A stretch of 64,000 nucleotides of DNA, taken from positions 62,001 through 126,000 of the forward strand of contig NZ_JBDPGJ010000001.1 of the NCBI RefSeq assembly GCF_040839445.1. The letters run 5' to 3'. A program made the translations under genes and the position numbers. This stretch comes from Aquibium pacificus. Lineage in GTDB: Bacteria > Pseudomonadota > Alphaproteobacteria > Rhizobiales > Rhizobiaceae. Positions 56,865 through 64,000 of this stretch are shown piece by piece. Numbering within the stretch: the first letter of the stretch is position 1; the number at the start of each line of letters is the position of its first letter. The notes under the pieces were generated by a model that was given only the letters and a program-made list of their open reading frames with translations, was not told where the DNA came from and did no database searches.

Positions 56865-57377
56865 TCAGTGCGCCTTGAAGACCGGGCGGTTGTCGCCGCC
56901 ATTGGCATCGCGGCGGCGCAAGGCGTTGTCGCGGATCTGTTCCTTGGTCAGATAGTCGATCTGCTCGATGAGAACCTCGTGGACGAGATCGGCGCCGACG
57001 CGCTCGTTGATGCTGTCGCGCAATTCGGTCCGCATCGCAGCGACATCCAGTCCCGCCGGGTTGGAGAAGTCGATGTGCGGATTGGAAAAGAGGTACGTAT
57101 AGAGCTGGTCGACCAGCAGGGTGTCGGCCGGAAGGCTCAGCTTCTTCAGCTTCTCCGGTTCGATCGCATAGACGAAGCGCGACAGGAAATAGCCCGTCAC
57201 CTCCCCCCCTTTCACGACCGGCACCGAGAGCATGTCTGTCTTCATGTATTCCAGTTCGCCGAGGAAGGGGGATTCGGCCACGGAATCGTGCTTCTCGCCG
57301 CTCGCCGAATAGGCGAAGAAGATCGTCCCGATGGTCACTCCCAGGATCCAGAGGGCCGCGGCGATGAACTTGATCAT
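56865..57377 (-). CDS. membrane-anchored protein of the flagellar operon
   Basis: This 170-residue product has an N-terminal membrane anchor (about 3-22) and a periplasmic part with VPVVKGGEVTGYFLSRFVYAIEP and DLVHEVLIEQIDYLTKEQIRDNALRR. The single anchor plus periplasmic domain superficially recalls FliL, but I do not claim FliL. It overlaps the FlgN-like gene by 4 bp (ATGA) and is the last gene of the flagellar run. Similar genes close this operon in other rhizobia. Confidence 0.7.
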   Translation of the reverse strand: MIKFIAAALWILGVTIGTIFFAYSASGEKHDSVAESPFLGELEYMKTDMLSVPVVKGGEVTGYFLSRFVYAIEPEKLKKLSLPADTLLVDQLYTYLFSNPHIDFSNPAGLDVAAMRTELRDSINERVGADLVHEVLIEQIDYLTKEQIRDNALRRRDANGGDNRPVFKAH

Positions 57378-57799
57378 ACGGAATGGCTCCGGCGGAAGTT
57401 CGTCGAGCTGTAGGTGCCATCCCCTTCTGATCGCTCGATCGCCTCCTGCAGCAGCCCCGCCACTTCCGTCACGGCGGCGAGATGCGCCGCGAGAGCCGCT
57501 TCGTTCTCCACGAGCTTCTGGCGCAGCCGGACGATGCCGGCGCGATTGGCCTGAAGGGTCTCGCTCCGCACGTCCTTCACGGCCCTGTTCAGTTCGTAGA
57601 GGTAGCGGCTCTTGCGCGCATTCGAGGCCTTGATGTCGAAATTGACGTCGGTTCGGATCGAGGTCGTCTCGAGATCGATCGCCTCCTCGATGCGGGAGAC
57701 GATGGCGGCGAGGTTGGTTCCCTGCGCGGGCGGGGCGGGGCGCGCCGGCCTGCGCGGAGGCGTCACCGGCTGGGGATAATACATGTCCTGCTCGCTCAT
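57374..57799 (-). CDS. FlgN-like flagellar protein
   Basis: This 141-residue product is largely alpha-helical and coiled-coil-prone (SRIEEAIDLETTSIRTDVNFD, then ARKSRYLYELNRAVKDVR and NEAALAAHLAAVTEVAGLLQ), with a proline-rich start. The pattern fits FlgN-type export chaperones or helper proteins found at this place in rhizobial flagellar operons. Coupled to the genes on both sides. Chaperone role is an inference. Confidence 0.65.
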   Translation of the reverse strand: MSEQDMYYPQPVTPPRRPARPAPPAQGTNLAAIVSRIEEAIDLETTSIRTDVNFDIKASNARKSRYLYELNRAVKDVRSETLQANRAGIVRLRQKLVENEAALAAHLAAVTEVAGLLQEAIERSEGDGTYSSTNFRRSHSV

Positions 57800-57817
57800 T
57801 GGGTTCCCCCGGGAATG

Positions 57818-58381
57818 CTACTCGCCGGCGGTTACGCCGGTCGCGGTCGATGCGGTATCGGCGACGCCGCGCACGATCGCGCGCTGGATTTCCTCGACCA
57901 TCGCCGCGGACAGGAGGGACTGCCTGTCGGCATTCTCCGCCTCGTCCGGATTGCCGTTCACGCCCTGGACCGCGACGCGCTGCTCGCCGGCCATGTAGAA
58001 GTCGCCGAGCACCTGTTTCGCGATCCCGATGCCGCCTGCCTCGGCCATCTGGGTTCCGATCTGCTGGGCGAGGAAGCTCTTCCACATCTCGCCGGCTATC
58101 CCCGTGCCGTAGACGCTCTCGGCCTGGGACGGCAGCATCTTCTCGATGAAATTCTGCAGCACCATGGCCTCGAACTTCACGTAGGAATCGGCCTCCGGCG
58201 TGCGGGTCGCGACCCGCCCGACCTGTTCGGCGCGAGCCGTGCTCGAGGCGGCCTGCGAGAACGCCTCGGCGTTCTTCGCCCCGCCGATCGACATCAGCCT
58301 GGCGCGCGCAGCCTCCAGCGCGGCCGGGTCCGCCGCCCGGGCGACGTCGAGCACGATGTCGCTTGGTGGAGAAATAGCCAA
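57818..58381 (-). CDS. rod-binding protein / CheL (FlgJ N-terminal type)
   Basis: This 187-residue protein has the FlgJ-N/rod-binding signature KFEAMVLQNFIEKMLP, then GEMWKSFLAQQIGTQMAEAGGIGIAKQ, without a muramidase domain, like CheL/FlgJ of alphaproteobacteria. It caps or scaffolds the flagellar rod in the periplasm. The TTG start before AISPPSD is chosen because homologs begin at this motif and GAGGA lies upstream; longer starts add a basic, non-conserved leader. Confidence 0.82.
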   Translation of the reverse strand: MAISPPSDIVLDVARAADPAALEAARARLMSIGGAKNAEAFSQAASSTARAEQVGRVATRTPEADSYVKFEAMVLQNFIEKMLPSQAESVYGTGIAGEMWKSFLAQQIGTQMAEAGGIGIAKQVLGDFYMAGEQRVAVQGVNGNPDEAENADRQSLLSAAMVEEIQRAIVRGVADTASTATGVTAGE

Positions 58382-58457
58382 GGGCCGTCCTCGCCTTCTG
58401 CTTCGCTGCTTTCTGTTCTCGCAAAACAAGCTTGCCGCAGGCTTGCCCGCTCCGGCG

Positions 58458-58847
58458 TCAGGTTTTGCGCGGGGTAATCAGCCGCTCCACCGCCTCCAGC
58501 CCGTTGAGTTCTTCGGCCTTCCGCTCGTCGCCGCGCCGGGAATCGTGAAAATCCTGCTCGATCCGGTCCTTGCGGACGTTCTCCCTGGCGATCTTCCCTG
58601 CCTCCTCGGCGGCGGCCTTCACGAAGGCGTCGCGCTTTTCCATCGCGCGGGTGATGCCGCGCTCGTAGAGATCCGGAAAGAGCCCCGACAGCGAGCCGAC
58701 ACCTTCCTTCCGCGCGGCGATCTCGGCGGCCTCCGCATCCGCGGCGTTGGCCTGGCCCAGCAGTCCCGCGCGGCGCAGCTCGTGCATGGCGGTGAGCTTG
58801 TTCTGGACCCGCAGGAGGCGCTTGAGGCGATCGGTTCGTTGCGTCAT
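58458..58847 (-). CDS. FliJ-like coiled-coil protein of the flagellar operon
   Basis: This 129-residue protein is highly charged and helical (RLKRLLRVQNKLTAMHELRR, AMEKRDAFVKAAAEEAGKIA), which resembles FliJ-type soluble export components. It begins three bases after the fliR stop. Conserved at this position in rhizobia; the exact role is unknown. Confidence 0.65.
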   Translation of the reverse strand: MTQRTDRLKRLLRVQNKLTAMHELRRAGLLGQANAADAEAAEIAARKEGVGSLSGLFPDLYERGITRAMEKRDAFVKAAAEEAGKIARENVRKDRIEQDFHDSRRGDERKAEELNGLEAVERLITPRKT

Positions 58848-58850
58848 GGG

Positions 58851-59603
58851 CTATCTCCCGATCGTGACCGGCACGAAACCCTCCGCGAACAGATGCAGCA
58901 TCGGCCCGATCCCGAGGTAGACCAGGAGCAGGCCGCCCGCCAGCACGAAGGGCAGCGAGATGAAGTAGATCGGTATCTGCGGCGTCATCTTGTTCACGAA
59001 GCCGATCGCCAGGTTCACGAGGATGCCGTAGGCGACGAACGGGCTGCCGAGCTGAAGCATCACCATGAAGGATTCCGAGAGTGTATCGGTGACGTCGGTC
59101 AGCGCGGAGCGGGGGCTGAAAAGGAGGTTGGGCGGGGCGATGCGATAGGACGCCACCAGCCCCTTGATGATCTCGTGGTGAAAATTCAGGACGAACAGAA
59201 GCATCAGCGCCGAGAAGGTGATGAGATTGGCGATCGGCGCCTGCGGCTCGGCCTCCTCGATCGCCGGCGTCACCATGCCTCCGAACCCCATCATCATCGC
59301 CATCGCCGTTCCGATGAACTGCAACGCCAGGACATAGATCCTGGTCATGATGCCGATCAGCGCGCCGATCAGGATTTCGGAGATGACGAGGCCGGCAAGC
59401 ACGACCGGTTCGCGGCTGGCGAAGGGGACCAGGCTGTCCCACAGATGCATCAGCAGTGCGAAGGTCGCGGCGACTGCCACGAAGAGCCGTATCTGCACGG
59501 GCACGCGGACGCTGGAAAGGCCGGGCATCAGCATGAAACAGGCGCCGATGCGGCAGAAGGCCAGGAAGGCCGCGATGACGAGCTGGTTCGTCAGCAGGCT
59601 CAA
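58851..59603 (-). CDS. fliR: flagellar export apparatus protein FliR
   Basis: This 250-residue membrane component of the type III flagellar export gate has about six hydrophobic segments, with AFCRIGACFMLMPGL near the start, GMVTPAIEEAEPQAPIANL, LNFHHEIIKGLV and GFVNKMTPQIPIYFISLPF. The TTG start overlaps the flhA stop (TTGA), giving coupled translation; a longer frame running through flhA is only a shadow. Confidence 0.93.
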   Translation of the reverse strand: MSLLTNQLVIAAFLAFCRIGACFMLMPGLSSVRVPVQIRLFVAVAATFALLMHLWDSLVPFASREPVVLAGLVISEILIGALIGIMTRIYVLALQFIGTAMAMMMGFGGMVTPAIEEAEPQAPIANLITFSALMLLFVLNFHHEIIKGLVASYRIAPPNLLFSPRSALTDVTDTLSESFMVMLQLGSPFVAYGILVNLAIGFVNKMTPQIPIYFISLPFVLAGGLLLVYLGIGPMLHLFAEGFVPVTIGR

Positions 59604-61711
59604 GAAAGCGAGCCCAGCACCCGGATCTCCGCTCCCTTCGCGATCTCGACATGCGACAGCACCGGAAGGGTGGGGAAGAGCCGTTCGATGATCATTCGGA
59701 CGTAGGGCCGGGCGTCGGGCGCGGTCACGATGACGAAGCGTTCGCCCGTATCGAAGTGCTTGCGAATCACCTTCGCGGCCTCCTGCCCGAACTCTTCGAG
59801 GAGCCTCGGGTCGATGTCGAACTCGCGCACCTCGCCCTTGGCGTCCCGCTTGAGGGACTGGTGGAAGACCAGGTCCCAACGGTTGCCTAGGCGCAGCACC
59901 TTCATGACGCCGCCATGCGAAAGGTCGCCGCAGATCTGCTGCGACATTCGGATGCGGACATGCTCGACGATCTGCTCGGTCCGGCGCACATGCGGCGCGA
60001 TCTCGGCGATGGCCTCGATGATGAGGTGAAGGTTGCGGATCGACACGCGTTCGGCCAGCAGCAGCTTCAACACGGCCTGGAGGCCGGGATAGGATATGCT
60101 CGACGTGCAGATCTCGTCGGCGAGCTTGCGGTACTCGGGATCCTGCCGTTCCAGCAGCGCCTTCATGTCCTTGTAGGAGAGAAGCTGCGGCAGGTTGTTG
60201 CGGATCACCTCCGAAAGATGCGTGAGAAGCACCGAGAGATTGTCGGCGAAGGCGTAGTTGTCGCGCTTCAGGTCCTCGGCGAAGGTCTCGGGAACCGAAT
60301 AGGCGCGCATGCCGAAGGCGGGTTCGCGGACCTCTTCGCCGGGCATGTCCGGCGGTTCCTGGCTGCCGAGAAGGATCATGACCTCTCCGACGCGCACCTG
60401 GTATTCCGCGACCACCGTGCCGTGGATCTTGATCTGGTAGCTCTTGGGGGGGATCGAGAAATCGTCGGTCAGCCTCACCTCGGGAACGACGAAGCCGTAC
60501 TCGAGCGCGAATTTCTTGCGCATCTTGCCCATACGGAACGCGAGTTCCTGGTGCGACGCGAGAAGCCGGGTGGAAAGCTGCTTTCCGATCAGGAGCTCGA
60601 TCTCGGCGGTCTTCAGGGAAGACTTGACGGAGTTCTTGTCCTCTTCCTCCTTGACCACCTGCTTCTTGCGCTCCTCCTCGACCTCGGCCGCCACGCGGCG
60701 GTTCTCCCGCATCGGTATCACGTAGCCCACCGCCGCCATCGAGAGCGCCAGTGCCAGGAAGGGAAACAGCGGCAGCCCCGGCAGGATGGCGAGCAGGAGC
60801 AGCAGCCCGGCGGCCACGTAGAGCGCGCGGGGATAGGCGGAGAGCTGGCCGAAGACGGCCTGGTTCGCCGAGCCGCGCGTACCGCCCTTGGAGACGAGCA
60901 GGCCGGCGGCGAGCGAGACGATGAGGGCGGGGATCTGCGTCACCAGACCGTCGCCCACCGACAGCTTCACGAACACGTCGGCAGCCTCGCCGAGGCCCAT
61001 CCCGTGCCGGCCGTAGCCGATGGCGATGCCGCCGACGATGTTGACGCCGGTAATGATGAGGCCCGCGATGGCGTCGCCGCGGACGAACTTCGAGGCGCCG
61101 TCCATCGAGCCGAAGAAGGAGCTTTCTTCCTCGAGTTCGCGCCGGCGCGCCTGCGCCTGCTTGTCGTCGATCATGCCGGCGGAAAGATCGGCGTCGATCG
61201 ACATCTGTTTGCCGGGAATGGCGTCGAGCGTGAAGCGGGCGCCGACTTCGGCGATGCGGGTCGAGCCCTTGGTGATGACGATGAAATTGACGATGATGAG
61301 TATCAGGAAGACGATCAGGCCGATGACGAAATCGCCGCTCATGACGAGGTTCGAGAACCCGCCGATGACATAGCCGGCCGCGTTCGTCCCCTCGTTGCCG
61401 TGCGAGAGGATCACGCGCGTGGTGGCGATGTTGAGTGCCAGCCGCAACATCGTGGCGATCAAAAGGATGGTGGGGAACGAGGAAAAGTCGAGCGGCCGCT
61501 GGATCCACAGCGACACCATCAGGATGAGGACCGCCAGCGCGATCGAGAAGGCCAGGCCGATGTCGATCATGAACGACGGAATCGGCAGGAACAGCACCGC
61601 CAGGATCGTGACGATGCCCATCGCGAAGAAGATGTCGCGACTGTTGCGCGCGGCCGCGGCCGGTACGGGTGTGGTGGTGACTGATACCGCCATCTTGGCG
61701 CGGAACTCCAT
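59600..61711 (-). CDS. flhA: flagellar export apparatus protein FlhA
   Basis: FlhA is the large export-gate subunit (703 residues). The N-terminal half (about 28-330) holds eight membrane segments and the FHIPEP signature region RFTLDAIPGKQMSIDADLSAG. The C-terminal cytosolic domain (about 370-703) binds export substrates and chaperones. The annotated start is M1 of MEFRAKM; the internal ATG at 61693 is an alternative. fliQ lies upstream and fliR overlaps the stop. Confidence 0.96.
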   Translation of the reverse strand: MEFRAKMAVSVTTTPVPAAAARNSRDIFFAMGIVTILAVLFLPIPSFMIDIGLAFSIALAVLILMVSLWIQRPLDFSSFPTILLIATMLRLALNIATTRVILSHGNEGTNAAGYVIGGFSNLVMSGDFVIGLIVFLILIIVNFIVITKGSTRIAEVGARFTLDAIPGKQMSIDADLSAGMIDDKQAQARRRELEEESSFFGSMDGASKFVRGDAIAGLIITGVNIVGGIAIGYGRHGMGLGEAADVFVKLSVGDGLVTQIPALIVSLAAGLLVSKGGTRGSANQAVFGQLSAYPRALYVAAGLLLLLAILPGLPLFPFLALALSMAAVGYVIPMRENRRVAAEVEEERKKQVVKEEEDKNSVKSSLKTAEIELLIGKQLSTRLLASHQELAFRMGKMRKKFALEYGFVVPEVRLTDDFSIPPKSYQIKIHGTVVAEYQVRVGEVMILLGSQEPPDMPGEEVREPAFGMRAYSVPETFAEDLKRDNYAFADNLSVLLTHLSEVIRNNLPQLLSYKDMKALLERQDPEYRKLADEICTSSISYPGLQAVLKLLLAERVSIRNLHLIIEAIAEIAPHVRRTEQIVEHVRIRMSQQICGDLSHGGVMKVLRLGNRWDLVFHQSLKRDAKGEVREFDIDPRLLEEFGQEAAKVIRKHFDTGERFVIVTAPDARPYVRMIIERLFPTLPVLSHVEIAKGAEIRVLGSLS

Positions 61712-61784
61712 CCTGCTCTCAGGCAGGGGAGACTAGAAGCTCAAGCTTGCGCGAGGGGTGAGGAGCGGGCCGATCCCGGCGGAA

Positions 61785-62051
61785 TCAGAAGCCGTTCTGG
61801 ATGCGCTGGAAGATAACGTCGGTGAAGCTCGATATCTGCGCGCCCACGAAGGGTCCCGAGAAGGCGACGGCGAGAAGGATCGCGACGATCTTCGGCACGA
61901 AGGTGAGGGTGATTTCCTGGACCTGCGTCAGCGCCTGGACCAGCGCGATCGACACGCCGACGAGCATGGCGACGACGACCGCCGGTCCGGAGGCGAGCAG
62001 GACCGTCCAGATCGCATACTGGACGATCTCGAGGGCATCGGCTTCGTTCAT
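61785..62051 (-). CDS. fliQ: flagellar export apparatus protein FliQ
   Basis: An 88-residue, two-helix membrane subunit of the export gate (helices about 15-37 and 52-73), with ALTQVQEITLTFVPKI between and near the helices. Length is typical. It lies between flgD and flhA, as in other rhizobia. Confidence 0.95.
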   Translation of the reverse strand: MNEADALEIVQYAIWTVLLASGPAVVVAMLVGVSIALVQALTQVQEITLTFVPKIVAILLAVAFSGPFVGAQISSFTDVIFQRIQNGF

Positions 62052-62067
62052 GGCCGGACCGTAGCCT

Positions 62068-62460
62068 TCACTTGATGGTCACGCCAGTCCCGATCTCGAG
62101 CTCGGATCCGTCTTCGAGGACGGCGACCACGCCCGAATCGGTAATCCGCGCCTCGACGACCTTGCCGGAGATCTCGCCGTCCGCGGAGGTCGCGGTGCGG
62201 CCGATGATGCTGGTGGCCTGCGTGAGCATCGAAAACTGGAGAAGCTGGTCGAGCTTCGTGTTCGTCTGGACGGACTGCTCGACCTGGGAGAACGTCGCGA
62301 GCTGGGCGACATAGTCCGTCGAATCCATCGGCTTCGTCGGGTCCTGGTTCTTCATCTGCGTGACGAGCAGCCTGAGGAACGATTCGTAGTCGACGGTCGT
62401 CGCGGCCTTCTGCTGGGAAGCGGAGGTGCCGGAGAGGGATGCGATGGCGTCCAATGTCAT
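62068..62460 (-). CDS. flgD: flagellar hook assembly scaffold FlgD
   Basis: This 130-residue product is short for FlgD (about 220 in enterics) but has the N-terminal motif YESFLRLLVTQMKNQDPTKPMDSTDYVAQLATFSQVEQ (conserved LLVTQMKNQDP) and a small beta domain. The short form is usual in rhizobia. It acts as a temporary cap during hook growth. ATGA overlap with flbT. Confidence 0.93.
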   Translation of the reverse strand: MTLDAIASLSGTSASQQKAATTVDYESFLRLLVTQMKNQDPTKPMDSTDYVAQLATFSQVEQSVQTNTKLDQLLQFSMLTQATSIIGRTATSADGEISGKVVEARITDSGVVAVLEDGSELEIGTGVTIK

Positions 62461-62903
62461 GACGCGCGTGCCTCCATCGAGGTAACATCGGGGATCCGCG
62501 GCGTGTTCTTCTGCTCGGCGATGATGACCGCCTCGATGGGAAACAGGGTGCGGATCAGTTTCAGGGCGTCGTAGATATGGCCCTCGGCGACCATGCGGTC
62601 GACCTGCTTCAGCGAGGCGAGGATCTGATCGTTGCTGAAGCTCGCGAGCAGCATCGGCAGCGACTTCCGGAACATGTCGCGCGCTTCCTTCGCATCCACC
62701 GGGTTCATGAGGATGACCTGGACGATGAAGTAGAGCTGGCGCAGCGGCGTCGATGCGTTCTCCGGCAGCATGACGTGATTTTCGAGCAGGAACTGCACGT
62801 CGTTGAGGAACTCGATCGACGTCTTGCGGTCCACCTTCACGACGGCGCCGTTGATGTAGATCTTTTCGTTGGCCTTCAGCGATATCTTCAGCGTGTTCTT
62901 CAT
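62457..62903 (-). CDS. flbT: flagellin synthesis regulator FlbT
   Basis: This 148-residue protein has KISLKANEKIYINGAVVKVDR and FLLENHVMLPE, marks of FlbT, which couples flagellin mRNA translation or stability to hook assembly in alphaproteobacteria. The ATG before KNTLK overlaps the flaF stop (ATGA). The longer frame upstream is not conserved. Confidence 0.94.
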   Translation of the reverse strand: MKNTLKISLKANEKIYINGAVVKVDRKTSIEFLNDVQFLLENHVMLPENASTPLRQLYFIVQVILMNPVDAKEARDMFRKSLPMLLASFSNDQILASLKQVDRMVAEGHIYDALKLIRTLFPIEAVIIAEQKNTPRIPDVTSMEARAS

Positions 62904-63247
62904 TGAATTCCATCCCGGATGATCTGGGACACCTCGATCAGGCCGTCGAAATTGTCCGAATCTCCCCGGCGGACCGCTTCCGCTTCCCTCAAGAGCCACA
63001 GGCCGATGGAGATCAGGTTTGCGCGCAGCTCGTTGGGAAGCTGGTTTTCCGGGCTGCCGAGGTCCTCGATGAACGAAGTCCAGACCCGGTTCAGGAAATG
63101 GACGGCCTCGACGGCCTGCATGGAACTGGTCCCGCCGTCGCGCGCCGCCACGAGCAGGTCGATGGAGCGCGACAGCAATTGTCGCTCGCGGTCCTTGGCG
63201 TCGACAAGGGAGTCGGTTTGGATCTCGGCGTATGAAAACTGATACAT
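62900..63247 (-). CDS. flaF: flagellin synthesis protein FlaF
   Basis: This 115-residue protein shows AEIQTDSLVDAKDRERQLL, FLNRVWTSFIEDLGSPEN and LRANLISIGLWLL, typical of FlaF. FlaF promotes flagellin translation and secretion, opposing FlbT. Four-base overlap with flbT; flgL lies 40 bp upstream. Confidence 0.94.
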   Translation of the reverse strand: MYQFSYAEIQTDSLVDAKDRERQLLSRSIDLLVAARDGGTSSMQAVEAVHFLNRVWTSFIEDLGSPENQLPNELRANLISIGLWLLREAEAVRRGDSDNFDGLIEVSQIIRDGIQ

Positions 63248-63287
63248 CTCGCTTCCGTATTCGATGCGCGCCGTTGCCGGCGGCGGA

Positions 63288-64000
63288 TTAAGACAAAAGC
63301 CTCGTCAGGCTCAGCTGTTGTATGCGGGCAGTCAGAGCGTAGGAGGTTTCGATCTGTGATATCAACGCGTTGACTCGTGTGGACGCTTCATAGGGATCGA
63401 CGCCTTCGAGGTCTTGCAGGAAGCTCTTGAAGATGTCGGACTGCATGGTGATGCGCTCGGTCGCCTGGCTGATGCGCTGTTCGACGAAGCCTGTCTTCGC
63501 CTGAGTCTGGGCTATGTCACCCATGGCCTCCCCGACGAGAAGCGTCGCGCTCTTGGCGATGGTGGCGAGGGCCTGGTCGTTCAGCGGCGCCTCGAAGAGG
63601 TTGGCGACCATGGTCGCCGCCATCACCAGCTTGCGGATACCCTCGTTGTTGGCGCTGACGGAGGTCTCCGCCGTCTCGTTGAGCGCGATGCGGGTGGTTA
63701 TCCCCTGGTCCGTCGCTTCGGACCAGACCGACGACCAGCCGGCTCCGAGGAACAGCTCGCTTGCCGCGCCGTCCATGAATGCCGTCATCTCTTCGGGGGT
63801 GATGTCGGCGGCTGCAGCGTCGCTCTGGGCAAATCCGAATTCAGCCTCGAAGGCGGCGTCGAACGCCGCTTTGGCGGGCGAACCGGACGCGAAATAGTCA
63901 GCAAGCGGAACGACATCGGTGTTCACGCCGGCGAAGATGTGTTCGCCGTTGAAGCTGGAGTTGACGATCCCGGTCAATGCCTGAAGCATCGACACGGCCG
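63288..64000 (-). CDS. flgL: hook-filament junction protein FlgL (C-terminal part)
   Basis: The gene enters the window from its right end; about 237 residues of the C-terminal part are visible. NSSFNGEHIFAGVNTDVVPL and a terminal helical domain (QATERITMQSDIFKSFLQDL ... QIETSYALTARIQQLSLTRLL) match FlgL/flagellin-like HAP3. The start lies outside the window, so its length cannot be judged. Confidence 0.9.
   Translation of the reverse strand, partial: AVSMLQALTGIVNSSFNGEHIFAGVNTDVVPLADYFASGSPAKAAFDAAFEAEFGFAQSDAAAADITPEEMTAFMDGAASELFLGAGWSSVWSEATDQGITTRIALNETAETSVSANNEGIRKLVMAATMVANLFEAPLNDQALATIAKSATLLVGEAMGDIAQTQAKTGFVEQRISQATERITMQSDIFKSFLQDLEGVDPYEASTRVNALISQIETSYALTARIQQLSLTRLLS

Noticed and set aside
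56865..57377. Assignment of the last flagellar gene as fliL
   Set aside because: Single anchor and periplasmic domain are similar in layout, but no FliL sequence signature could be recognised.
56865..58424. 519-codon minus-strand frame ending in the last flagellar-operon gene
   Set aside because: Only the final 170 codons look like protein; the upstream part overlaps the FlgN-like and CheL genes in another frame.
58851..61508. 885-codon minus-strand frame joining fliR and an out-of-frame copy of flhA
   Set aside because: The 3' part is fliR in frame; the 5' part is flhA read in another frame. Not a fusion; fliR starts at TTG 59603.
59915..61684. 589-codon plus-strand frame over flhA
   Set aside because: Antisense shadow of flhA with biased composition.
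1..64000. CRISPR arrays, tRNA or rRNA genes
   Set aside because: No regularly spaced repeats and no T-loop/anticodon-stem patterns were found by eye; a tRNAscan-SE run would confirm.

Overview
The window is high-GC DNA from an alphaproteobacterium, most likely of the Hyphomicrobiales (Rhizobiales), Mesorhizobium- or Phyllobacteriaceae-like. Evidence: a lipoprotein closely resembling Brucella Omp10; the typically rhizobial flagellar order flgL-flaF-flbT-flgD-fliQ-flhA-fliR; a full CtrA box (TTAA-N7-TTAAC) next to an sRNA-like locus carrying the anti-Shine-Dalgarno 9-mer CCTCCTCCC; a long structured leader before ornithine decarboxylase; and homospermidine synthase. No insertion sequence, prophage block, CRISPR array, tRNA or rRNA was seen.

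Layout. 1-4.8 kb: end of an exported-protein gene, a phenylacetate-CoA-ligase-like enzyme, a YugP-type zinc metallopeptidase, Omp10, homospermidine synthase and a small membrane protein with a divergent TetR gene. 5.5-9.7 kb: a secreted TPR protein lying between a decayed 5' fragment of ilvD and the intact ilvD. 9.7-21 kb: an HDOD-family (DUF3445) protein coupled to a ParDE module, oligoendopeptidase F, an orphan sigma-54 response regulator with a DUF882 peptidase-like protein, KDPG aldolase, a muramidase, tRNA hydroxylase TrhO and a DUF533 protein. 21-32 kb: a TetR/ABA4-like membrane operon with tandem operators, the CtrA box and sRNA candidate, two SDRs, an SLC13-type permease, VapBC coupled to an aminotransferase, a CDF zinc exporter and a DenD-like dehydrogenase. 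32-39 kb: PrlF-YhaV, NicO plus DUF1007 metal transport, a LysR regulator, a HicBA-like pair, an amidase, and a sorbosone-dehydrogenase-like protein with DUF2231.

39-49 kb: ornithine decarboxylase behind a ~435-nt leader, a GNAT enzyme, a NADAR protein, SCP2 and acyl-CoA dehydrogenase genes flanking a LiuR-like palindrome, a 40-bp inverted-repeat element, catalase KatE, a PHA-depolymerase-type esterase, a palindromic repeat and a lower-GC MAPEG gene that overlaps a possible gene remnant. 49.7-56.8 kb: a catabolic island with a feruloyl-CoA-synthetase-like ligase, a thioesterase, a MarR regulator, DUF3237, a DctPQM TRAP transporter and a crotonase. A related TGTTAT dyad lies upstream of the ligase and in the crotonase/dctP promoter region, so this looks like one MarR-controlled uptake and CoA-activation regulon. 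56.9-64 kb: the flagellar export operon, all on the minus strand, with stop/start overlaps.

Links across the window: ornithine decarboxylase makes putrescine, the substrate of homospermidine synthase. Four type II toxin-antitoxin pairs lie within about 25 kb, and two of them are translationally coupled or nearly so to a downstream metabolic gene. The least ordinary signals are the CtrA-box/anti-SD sRNA locus, the ilvD fragment flanking the TPR gene, the two inverted-repeat elements at 44.4 and 48.2 kb, and the putative MarR regulon of unknown substrate.
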